From: Pelagibacteraceae bacterium
GTDB lineage: Bacteria > Pseudomonadota > Alphaproteobacteria > Pelagibacterales > Pelagibacteraceae
Length of the DNA stretch: 5,437 bases
Assembly (NCBI GenBank): GCA_008638025.1
Contig: VTPF01000054.1
Location: 1-5,437, forward strand
Reading direction: 5' to 3'
This document shows, piece after piece, positions 1-5,437 of this stretch (position 1 is its first letter; every line of letters begins with the position of its first letter). The notes under the pieces are model-generated. The model had not been told where the DNA came from. It ran no database searches and saw only the letters and a program-made list of their open reading frames with translations. The translations under genes and the position numbers were made by a program.

Positions 1-73
1 TTTATTCATTTAACATGCGCTATATGGTATAAACATATTATCTTATTATTAATACAAACATAAATGGAATTAT
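1..73 (+). promoter_or_regulatory. AT-rich leader and probable promoter region of the ssb operon
   Basis: This is the only non-coding space before the first gene of a tightly packed five-gene run, so the operon promoter most likely lies here (inference). A -35-like TTAACA is at 10-15. Candidate -10 elements are TATTAT at 36-41 (one mismatch to consensus but a 20-bp spacer, longer than ideal) and CATATT at 34-39 (18-bp spacer, weaker match). No alphaproteobacterial LexA box of the GTTC-N7-GTTC or GAAC-N7-GAAC kind is visible, so SOS control of ssb is not supported. Just before the ssb start there is only a weak GGA at 66-68. The exact promoter position is uncertain. Confidence 0.3.
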
Positions 74-526
74 ATGGCTGGAAGTTTAAATAAAGTTTTA
101 TTGATCGGACGTTTAGGTAATGATCCTGAAATAAAGCAAATGCAAAATGGTAAAAGCGTTGCAAGATTAAGTGTAGCAACAAGCGAAACTTGGAAAGATA
201 AAAATTCGGGTGAAAAAAAAGAAAAAACTGAGTGGCACAGGGTAGTAATATTTAATGAAGGATTAGTTAACGTTGTCCAGCAATATTTAAAAAAAGGTGC
301 TCAGATTTATATTGAAGGACAATTATCAACCAATAAATATACAGACAATAATGGTCAGGAAAAATATAGCACCCAAATAGTTTTGCAAGGATACAACTCT
401 ACTTTAAAAATGCTTGGAGGCGGGACTCGTGGAGCTGATTCTTCAAGCGATCAATCATCAAGTAGCGCATTACCTTCAGATGAAATAAATCCTCCTTCGG
501 ATTTAGATGATGAAGTTCCCTTTTAA
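74..526 (+). CDS. ssb: single-stranded DNA-binding protein SSB
   Basis: SSB coats single-stranded DNA during replication, recombination and repair and recruits partner proteins through its C-terminal tip. The 150-residue product has the usual layout: an OB fold at about residues 5-112, beginning LNKVLLIGRLGNDPE, then a short Ser/Asp-rich disordered linker (about 115-140), then the acidic tail DLDDEVPF at 143-150, a variant of the canonical DDDIPF tip. DNA-stacking aromatics are present: Trp40, Trp54 and Phe60 match the same E. coli numbers, and Tyr89 stands where E. coli has Trp88. The linker is short compared with the 178-residue E. coli protein. The ATG at 74 gives the standard SSB N-terminus; the ATG at 64 is out of frame. 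An eight-A run lies at about 212-219, but the frame is intact. It is the first gene of the run, 16 bases before gyrA. Confidence 0.97.
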   Translation: MAGSLNKVLLIGRLGNDPEIKQMQNGKSVARLSVATSETWKDKNSGEKKEKTEWHRVVIFNEGLVNVVQQYLKKGAQIYIEGQLSTNKYTDNNGQEKYSTQIVLQGYNSTLKMLGGGTRGADSSSDQSSSSALPSDEINPPSDLDDEVPF

Positions 527-542
527 TTAATTTTTTTTATAC

Positions 543-3173
543 ATGATCGATAAAAAAATCGAAATCAGGAATATCACCGATGAGATGAAATCATCTTATC
601 TCTCTTACGCAATGAGCGTAATAGTTTCTAGGGCACTACCAGACGCAAGAGATGGCTTAAAACCTGTTCACAGGAGAATTATTTATGCAATGTATAAAGG
701 TGGTTATGATTGGTCAAAACAATTTAGAAAATCTGCAAGAGTAGTAGGTGATGTTATTGGTAAATATCATCCACACGGTGACCAAGCTGTTTACGATGCT
801 CTAGTGAGACTTGCTCAAGATTTTTCTATGAGTGTAACTTTATTAGATGGCCAAGGTAATTTTGGATCACTGGATGGTGATAGAGCTGCAGCAATGAGAT
901 ATACAGAAACCCGACTCGCTAAAATTGCTGAATATTTAATTTCTGACATTGATAAGAATACAGTTGATTTCCAAAATAATTATGACGACACAGAATTGGA
1001 GCCTGTTGTTTTACCATCTCAATATCCCAACCTTTTGGTTAATGGTGCAGGGGGGATTGCAGTGGGTATGGCTACAAATATTCCTCCCCACAATCTTGGC
1101 GAGGTTATTGATGGAACATTAAAATATATTGATAACAATAATATTACTATCAAGGAGTTGATGAAATATATACCAGGACCTGATTTTCCAACTGGAGGAA
1201 TTATCATAGGCAAACAAGACATTGTCCCTGGTTATGAAAAAGGTAGGGGCTCTATTAAAATAAGAGGAGAAGTTGAAGTTGAGGATGGGTTAAAAGATAG
1301 AAAAAAAATTATTATAAAATCAGTTCCATATCAAGTTAATAAAACTGTATTAATCGAAAAAATTGCTGAATTGATAAGAGATAAAAAAATTGAAGGTGTT
1401 TCTGATTTGAGAGATGAGTCTAATAAGGACGGTGTAAGAATTGCAATTGAAATTCGAAAAAATATTTCTGAGAATGTAATTATTAATCAACTTTATAAAT
1501 TTTCACCTTTACAGAGCTCCTTTGGCTTTAATACCTTGGCTATTAATGAAAAAAAACCTGAATTACTTAATTTAAAACAGTTCATTAAAATTTTTGTAGA
1601 TTTTAGAGAAAAAGTTTTAACCAAAAGAACTCTCTTTGATTTAAAAAAAGCTAAAGATAGAGTTCATATACTAATAGGATTATTCATTTCTATTGAAAAC
1701 ATAGATGAAATTATATCTATTATAAGAAAATCTAAAGATCCTAACGACGCAAAATCACTATTATTGAAAAAAAAGTGGAATTTTCAAAAATCTAAAATTG
1801 ATAAAAATATTATTGAAATTAGCGAACTATCTACAAAAGTTGAATATCAATTAAGCGATCATCAAGTTAAAGCGATTTTAGAATTAAGACTGCAGAAATT
1901 AACTGCTATTGGTCATGATGAAATAAATAATGAATTAAAAGATTTATACCAGCTAATAATTAAATATAAAAAAATTCTAAACGAAAAAACAGAACTTTTA
2001 AATCTAATTAAAGGTGAATTGCTTGAAATAAAGAAAAAATTTGCTGTACCCAGAAGAACTAAACTTATTGGAGCCGTTGAATCAGTTGAAATTGAAGATG
2101 TTATTCAAGAAGAAAAAGTTATCGTTACAGTAACTAATAATGGATATATTAAAAGAACACCTTTAACTTCTATCAGACCACAAAAAAGAGGTGGTAAGGG
2201 AAAAACAGGAATTGTCACTAGAGAAGAGGATTTTGTTAGTCAATTATTTACGGTAAGCACTCTAACTCCTGTTTTGTTTTTTTCATCAAAAGGTATTGTT
2301 TACAGATTAAAAGCTTGGAAAATTCCTGAAGGATCGAATAGTTCAAAGGGTAAGGCTTTATCAAATATTTTTCCCATATCATCTGATTCAAAAATAAGCT
2401 CAATTCTCCCTTTGCCACAAGACGAAAGCACGTGGAAAGATACATATTTAATATTTGTAACTGCTGGGGGTAAGATAAGGAAAAACAGCCTTGCTGATTT
2501 TGAAAATATTCAAGCAAACGGAAAAATTGCAATGAAATTAGAGAAAGACGACCAGATCGTAAGTGTTAAAATAATTAAAAAAGATGAAGATGTAATGCTC
2601 AATACATATTTGGGTAAAAGTTTAAGGATTAATTCTAATAAAATTAGAATTTTTAAAGGCAGGTCATCTAAAGGTATAAAAGGTATAAATCTTAAAAAAG
2701 ATGATCGTGTTATTTCTTTAACCGTTCTTAATCATGTTAAAATTTCTTCAGATGAATCTAAAGCTTATATTAAAAAATCAAGAAATGATGATGAAGAAGT
2801 AGAAGATACCAATTATGAAATTAGTTCAAAAAAAATCGATGAATTAAAATTAAAGGAAGAGTTTATTTTAACTATTACAGAAAATGGTTATGGAAAAAGA
2901 TCATCATCATACGAATTCAGAGAAAGTGGAAGGGGAGGCCAAGGAATAATTAATATCGTCACTTCAGAAAGAAATGGAAACGTTGCAGCTTCATACTCAG
3001 TTAAAAATGACGATGACATAATGTTAATTACTGATGGAGGACAAATGATAAGATGCAAAGTATCTGAAATTAGAATTACTGGTAGAAATACCCAAGGTGT
3101 TAGGATATTTAAAGTTGATAATGGAGAAAAAGTTGTTTCCTCTGTTTGTTTGGCGGATGAGTCAGAAGAATAA
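543..3173 (+). CDS. gyrA: DNA gyrase subunit A
   Basis: GyrA is the breakage-reunion subunit of DNA gyrase (A2B2), which introduces negative supercoils using ATP hydrolysed by GyrB. The 876-residue product matches the family length. The winged-helix/tower part covers about 1-360, with catalytic Tyr120 and its partner Arg119 in the AMRYTE motif (E. coli Tyr122/Arg121). A coiled-coil exit-gate region covers about 360-500, and the C-terminal DNA-wrapping beta-pinwheel about 505-870. The GyrA box QKRGGKG at 547-553 separates this protein from topoisomerase IV ParC. A Lys/Asp/Glu-rich insertion at about 731-771 sits between late pinwheel blades, as in other alphaproteobacterial GyrA proteins. The quinolone-determining helix reads [10 protein letters not shown], so Gln81 occupies the E. 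coli Ser83 position, while Asp85 keeps the Asp87 acid. The start at 543 follows a U-rich leader without a Shine-Dalgarno, and the gap to coaD is 5 bases. gyrB is not in the window. Confidence 0.99.
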   Translation: MIDKKIEIRNITDEMKSSYLSYAMSVIVSRALPDARDGLKPVHRRIIYAMYKGGYDWSKQFRKSARVVGDVIGKYHPHGDQAVYDALVRLAQDFSMSVTLLDGQGNFGSLDGDRAAAMRYTETRLAKIAEYLISDIDKNTVDFQNNYDDTELEPVVLPSQYPNLLVNGAGGIAVGMATNIPPHNLGEVIDGTLKYIDNNNITIKELMKYIPGPDFPTGGIIIGKQDIVPGYEKGRGSIKIRGEVEVEDGLKDRKKIIIKSVPYQVNKTVLIEKIAELIRDKKIEGVSDLRDESNKDGVRIAIEIRKNISENVIINQLYKFSPLQSSFGFNTLAINEKKPELLNLKQFIKIFVDFREKVLTKRTLFDLKKAKDRVHILIGLFISIENIDEIISIIRKSKDPNDAKSLLLKKKWNFQKSKIDKNIIEISELSTKVEYQLSDHQVKAILELRLQKLTAIGHDEINNELKDLYQLIIKYKKILNEKTELLNLIKGELLEIKKKFAVPRRTKLIGAVESVEIEDVIQEEKVIVTVTNNGYIKRTPLTSIRPQKRGGKGKTGIVTREEDFVSQLFTVSTLTPVLFFSSKGIVYRLKAWKIPEGSNSSKGKALSNIFPISSDSKISSILPLPQDESTWKDTYLIFVTAGGKIRKNSLADFENIQANGKIAMKLEKDDQIVSVKIIKKDEDVMLNTYLGKSLRINSNKIRIFKGRSSKGIKGINLKKDDRVISLTVLNHVKISSDESKAYIKKSRNDDEEVEDTNYEISSKKIDELKLKEEFILTITENGYGKRSSSYEFRESGRGGQGIINIVTSERNGNVAASYSVKNDDDIMLITDGGQMIRCKVSEIRITGRNTQGVRIFKVDNGEKVVSSVCLADESEE

Positions 3174-3178
3174 ATATT

Positions 3179-3679
3179 ATGAAGAAAATTGGTCTATATC
3201 CTGGAACATTTGATCCGATCACATTCGGTCATCTTGATATCGTTAGAAGAGCCTCTTTGATAGTTGATACGTTATATGTGGGTATTGCTTCGAATAAAAA
3301 TAAAAAAACCCTTTTTTCACCTTCTGAAAGAGTTGAGATTGTTAAAAATTGTTTAGAATCTTCTTTGAAAAATATCAAAAATATTAAAGTTGTGACTTTT
3401 GATACTTTAACTGTAAAATTTTGTAAAAATATCAATGCATCAGTTATTTTCAGAGGATTAAGAGTAGTTACAGATTTTGAATATGAATTCCAATTAGCAG
3501 GCATGAACAATAGATTGGATAACAAAATACAAACTATTTTTTTGATGGCAGATATAGAAAATCAACTTATTTCGTCAAATATGGTAAAGGAAATTGCTGA
3601 ACTTGGAGGAAATGTATCTAAATTTGCTCCCAAAGAAGCAATAGTATATTTAAATAAAAAACTTAAAAATAAGAAATGA
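3179..3679 (+). CDS. coaD: pantetheine-phosphate adenylyltransferase (PPAT, CoaD)
   Basis: CoaD is a cytoplasmic enzyme that transfers AMP from ATP to 4'-phosphopantetheine, giving dephospho-CoA and pyrophosphate; this is the penultimate step of coenzyme A synthesis. The 166-residue product is typical in length (E. coli about 159). The nucleotidyltransferase signature is at the N-terminus: YPGTFDPITFGH, residues 7-18, with Thr10 and the TxGH-type His18. Lys42 matches the conserved substrate-binding lysine. FRGLR at 91-95 supplies the two arginines (Arg92, Arg95) equivalent to E. coli Arg88/Arg91. YEFQLAGMN (102-110) and ISSNMVKEIA (131-140) are the remaining family motifs, the latter binding ATP. 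The start is 5 bases after the gyrA stop, with only a weak AGAAG upstream. The stop overlaps the ppi start as ATGA, implying translational coupling. The lysine-rich C-terminus looks ordinary for an AT-rich genome. Confidence 0.97.
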   Translation: MKKIGLYPGTFDPITFGHLDIVRRASLIVDTLYVGIASNKNKKTLFSPSERVEIVKNCLESSLKNIKNIKVVTFDTLTVKFCKNINASVIFRGLRVVTDFEYEFQLAGMNNRLDNKIQTIFLMADIENQLISSNMVKEIAELGGNVSKFAPKEAIVYLNKKLKNKK

Positions 3680-4239
3680 AATTTTTATTATCCAAATTTA
3701 TATTTTTATTATTCTTATTTTTATCAACCATAAAAGGAGAGGCAGTGGAAAACCCAAAAATTATTTTAACTACCAAGTATGGAGATGTAAAAATTGAACT
3801 TTATAAAGACACAGCTCCAAATCATGTAAATAGAATTATAGAATTAAGCAAAGCTGGTAAGTATGACGGTGTTGCATTTCATAGAGTAATTGATGGATTT
3901 ATGGCACAAACTGGAGATGTTAAACACGGAAATACAAAGAATGGTTTTAATGCGGCTATGGTTGGAACAGGTGGCTCAGATTTACCTGACTTAACTCAAG
4001 AGTTTAATAACATTCCTCATGAAAGAGGAACTATTTCTATGGCTAGATCTCAAGATCCTAATAGTGCAAATAGTCAATTCTTTATTTGTTTTGATAAAGC
4101 TCCGCATTTAGATAGACAATATACTGCTTTTGGAAAAGTTTTAGAAGGAATGGAATTTATAGATAAATTAAAAAAAGGTGCACCTGGATCAGGTTCTGTA
4201 ACTAATCCTGACATTATTGTAAAAATCACCGTACTTTAA
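3676..4239 (+). CDS. ppi: cyclophilin-type peptidyl-prolyl cis-trans isomerase with signal peptide
   Basis: Cyclophilins speed cis-trans isomerisation of X-Pro bonds during protein folding. The 187-residue product begins with a Sec-type signal peptide: basic start MKFLLSK, a Leu/Phe-rich core at about 8-19, and a likely signal-peptidase site after Gly-Glu-Ala (residue 23), so the main form should be periplasmic. The cyclophilin domain covers about 28-187. FHRVIDGFMAQTGD (68-81) carries Arg70, Phe75 and Gln78, equivalent to human CypA Arg55, Phe60 and Gln63. SMARSQDPNSANSQFF (121-136) is the second active-site motif. His144 stands at the CypA Trp121 position, which predicts weak cyclosporin binding, as in many bacterial cyclophilins. 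The start overlaps the coaD stop by 4 bases. Alphaproteobacteria often carry two ppi genes in tandem here; only one is present. An internal GTG at codon 24 (3745) has a strong Shine-Dalgarno and could start a cytoplasmic form. E. coli PpiA is the functional analogue. Confidence 0.93.
   Translation: MKFLLSKFIFLLFLFLSTIKGEAVENPKIILTTKYGDVKIELYKDTAPNHVNRIIELSKAGKYDGVAFHRVIDGFMAQTGDVKHGNTKNGFNAAMVGTGGSDLPDLTQEFNNIPHERGTISMARSQDPNSANSQFFICFDKAPHLDRQYTAFGKVLEGMEFIDKLKKGAPGSGSVTNPDIIVKITVL
3735..3747 (+). promoter_or_regulatory. internal Shine-Dalgarno and GTG: possible second start of ppi
   Basis: Inside the ppi signal-peptide region, AGGAG (3735-3739) lies five bases before an in-frame GTG (3745-3747), at codon 24. 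Initiation here would make a 164-residue protein beginning MENPKIILTTKYGD, which is a complete cyclophilin domain without the signal peptide. It is the strongest ribosome-binding site I can see ahead of any start codon in the window; the annotated starts have weak or no Shine-Dalgarno. The same bases encode Lys-Gly-Glu-Ala at the cleavage site, so the match could be a by-product of coding constraint. Use as a real start is inference. Confidence 0.35.
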
Positions 4240-4245
4240 TTTTTA

Positions 4246-5352
4246 ATGTCATGTTCATTTAAAATTTTAAATGAAAATGCAGGAGCAAGACTTGGTTTAA
4301 TCTCTACACCAAGAGGCGATATTGATACTCCGGCTTTTATGCCTGTTGGTACCGCAGCAACTGTTAAAGCTTTACTAATAGATCAGGTTAAAAGCACTGG
4401 AACCCAAATTATTCTGGGTAATACCTATCATTTAATGTTGAGACCTGGAATTGAAAGAATTGATAGAGTGGGTGGATTGCATCAATTTATGAATTGTGAT
4501 TTACCAATATTGACCGACTCTGGTGGTTTTCAGGTAATGTCATTATCAAAAATAAGCAAAATAACAAACGATGGTGTAACATTTAATTCTCATATAGATG
4601 GAAAAAAAATTTTTATATCTCCTGAGGTAAGTATTCAAATTCAAAAGAGTCTCAACTCAGATATTGTAATGATTTTTGATGAATGTCCTGAATACACTCT
4701 GGATAAAAATAGAGTGTCCAAAGCTGTTAATCTTTCAATTGATTGGGCAAAAAGATCTAAATTAGAATTTGGGATTAATAAAAATAAAATGCTATTTGGA
4801 ATAATTCAAGGAGGGATATTTAACGATTTAAGAAAAGAATCATTAGATAGACTTCAGGAAATTGGTTTTGATGGTTATGCGCTTGGTGGTTTGGCTGTAG
4901 GCGAAAAACAAAATGAGATGTTTGAAGTTTTAGACAATATTTCTCAATTTCTTCCTAAAAATAAACCTCATTATTTGATGGGAGTAGGCACTCCCTCCGA
5001 TTTACTAGGTGCAGTTAAACGAGGCATTGACATGTTTGACTGTGTTCTTCCAACAAGATCAGGTAGAACTGGTTTAGCCTACACGTGGGAAGGAAAGAAA
5101 AATTTACGTAACGCAAAATATGCTACAGACGATGAACCACTAGATCCAAAAGTAAATTGTCCTGCGTCACAAAATTATTCCAGAAGCTATTTAAATCATT
5201 TAACAAATTCTAATGAAATTTTAGGTTCAATACTTTTAACATGGCACAACATTGCTTTTTACCAAGATTTGATGAAAAAAATAAGAGAATCAATTGCTGA
5301 CAACAATTTTGAAAATTTTTATCGTAAACACTTTGAAATTTTAAACAGTTAG
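4246..5352 (+). CDS. tgt: queuine/preQ1 tRNA-guanine transglycosylase (Tgt) with altered zinc site
   Basis: Bacterial Tgt exchanges guanine-34 for preQ1 in the GUN anticodons of tRNA Asp, Asn, His and Tyr; QueA and an epoxyqueuosine reductase then complete queuosine. The 368-residue product is a TIM-barrel of usual length. Conserved active-site features are present: LTDSGGFQV with Asp91 (E. coli Asp89), FDEC with Asp145, IIQGG with Gln188, GGLAVGE at 214-220, and the nucleophile Asp265 in MFDCVLPTRSGRTG (E. coli Asp264). The structural zinc motif is altered. Where relatives have CxCxxC, this protein has Val303, Cys305 and Ser308; only Cys305 and the distal His334 (in TWHNIAFYQ) remain of four ligands. 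The rest of the C-terminal region aligns well to the end, so the gene does not look like a decaying pseudogene. The start is 6 bases after ppi. queA is not next to it. Identity is secure; zinc binding is doubtful. Confidence 0.97.
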   Translation: MSCSFKILNENAGARLGLISTPRGDIDTPAFMPVGTAATVKALLIDQVKSTGTQIILGNTYHLMLRPGIERIDRVGGLHQFMNCDLPILTDSGGFQVMSLSKISKITNDGVTFNSHIDGKKIFISPEVSIQIQKSLNSDIVMIFDECPEYTLDKNRVSKAVNLSIDWAKRSKLEFGINKNKMLFGIIQGGIFNDLRKESLDRLQEIGFDGYALGGLAVGEKQNEMFEVLDNISQFLPKNKPHYLMGVGTPSDLLGAVKRGIDMFDCVLPTRSGRTGLAYTWEGKKNLRNAKYATDDEPLDPKVNCPASQNYSRSYLNHLTNSNEILGSILLTWHNIAFYQDLMKKIRESIADNNFENFYRKHFEILNS

Positions 5353-5437
5353 TAAAATACTCACACTTAAATTTTGTATTAGTATTGATTATTACTCTAA
5401 TGTTTTATAGACAGTAACCTCTTAATATATTGAAATA

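Noticed and set aside
31..62. Repeated AAACATA (31-37 and 56-62) upstream of ssb as an operator
   Set aside because: Seven AT-rich bases twice in 73 bp is weak, and the repeat matches no known alphaproteobacterial operator such as the LexA box.
212..219. Eight-A homopolymer in ssb as a possible slippage or frameshift site
   Set aside because: The frame is intact through the conserved OB fold to the DDEVPF tail, and similar A-runs occur throughout this AT-rich window.
523..538. TTAATTAA palindrome followed by eight T's between ssb and gyrA, resembling a terminator
   Set aside because: The palindrome has no loop and no GC stem, so it cannot form an intrinsic terminator hairpin. The 16-base gap suggests gyrA is co-transcribed with ssb.
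1019..1222. Minus-strand ORF of 67 codons inside gyrA
   Set aside because: It lies wholly within the conserved GyrA coding sequence and its translation resembles no family I know; it is a shadow frame.
2248..2532. Minus-strand ORF of 94 codons inside gyrA
   Set aside because: It is antisense to the GyrA pinwheel domain with no start signal or recognisable domain; a shadow frame.
2670..2687. Perfect 9-bp tandem duplication (AAAGGTATA twice) in gyrA
   Set aside because: It encodes Lys-Gly-Ile twice in a degenerate pinwheel-blade motif and keeps the frame; explained by coding sequence and AT bias.
3229..3525. Minus-strand ORF of 98 codons inside coaD
   Set aside because: It is antisense to conserved CoaD motifs and has no independent support.
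5378..5406. Imperfect inverted repeat ATTAG...CTAAT followed by GTTTT downstream of tgt, considered as the operon terminator
   Set aside because: The stem is only 5 bp and all but one pair are A-T, the loop is 14 bases and the T-run is short. In such AT-rich DNA this is expected by chance, so it is at best a weak candidate.
5353..5437. Tail after tgt examined for a tRNA, small gene or promoter
   Set aside because: No cloverleaf, no convincing ORF, and only a loose TTGATT (5385-5390) / TATAGA (5406-5411) pair with a 15-bp spacer; too weak to call.

Overview
The window is a compact, very AT-rich (roughly 30% GC by eye) stretch of bacterial chromosome. It carries five complete housekeeping genes, all on the + strand: ssb, gyrA, coaD, a cyclophilin-type peptidyl-prolyl isomerase (ppi) and tgt. 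The protein sequences look alphaproteobacterial. GyrA has the extra charged segment between late C-terminal-domain blades that is usual in that class, and Tgt most resembles the Zymomonas/alphaproteobacterial form. The order gyrA-coaD-ppi-(ppi-queA)-tgt is a known alphaproteobacterial arrangement. Low GC, tiny intergenic gaps and few Shine-Dalgarno sequences suggest a streamlined free-living marine alphaproteobacterium of the SAR11/Pelagibacterales type. This lineage call is inference; no 16S or other marker is present.

Layout: positions 1-73 form an AT-rich upstream region that probably holds the promoter. Then come ssb (74-526), gyrA (543-3173), coaD (3179-3679), ppi (3676-4239) and tgt (4246-5352), followed by an 85-bp AT-rich tail without a recognisable gene. 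The gaps between genes are 16, 5, -4 (ATGA overlap) and 6 bases, so the five genes look like one transcription unit. Functionally it is a mixed housekeeping operon: ssDNA protection (SSB), DNA supercoiling (gyrase A), coenzyme A synthesis (CoaD), periplasmic protein folding (cyclophilin) and tRNA queuosine modification (Tgt).

No mobile element, CRISPR array, phage gene or RNA gene is visible, and I do not see an undescribed multi-gene system. The points worth a second look are inside the ordinary genes. Tgt has lost two of the three cysteines of its structural zinc site. queA and a second cyclophilin gene are absent from the slot where relatives carry them. The remaining cyclophilin gene has a near-ideal internal Shine-Dalgarno plus GTG exactly at its signal-peptide cleavage point. 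GyrA carries glutamine at the position equivalent to E. coli Ser83.
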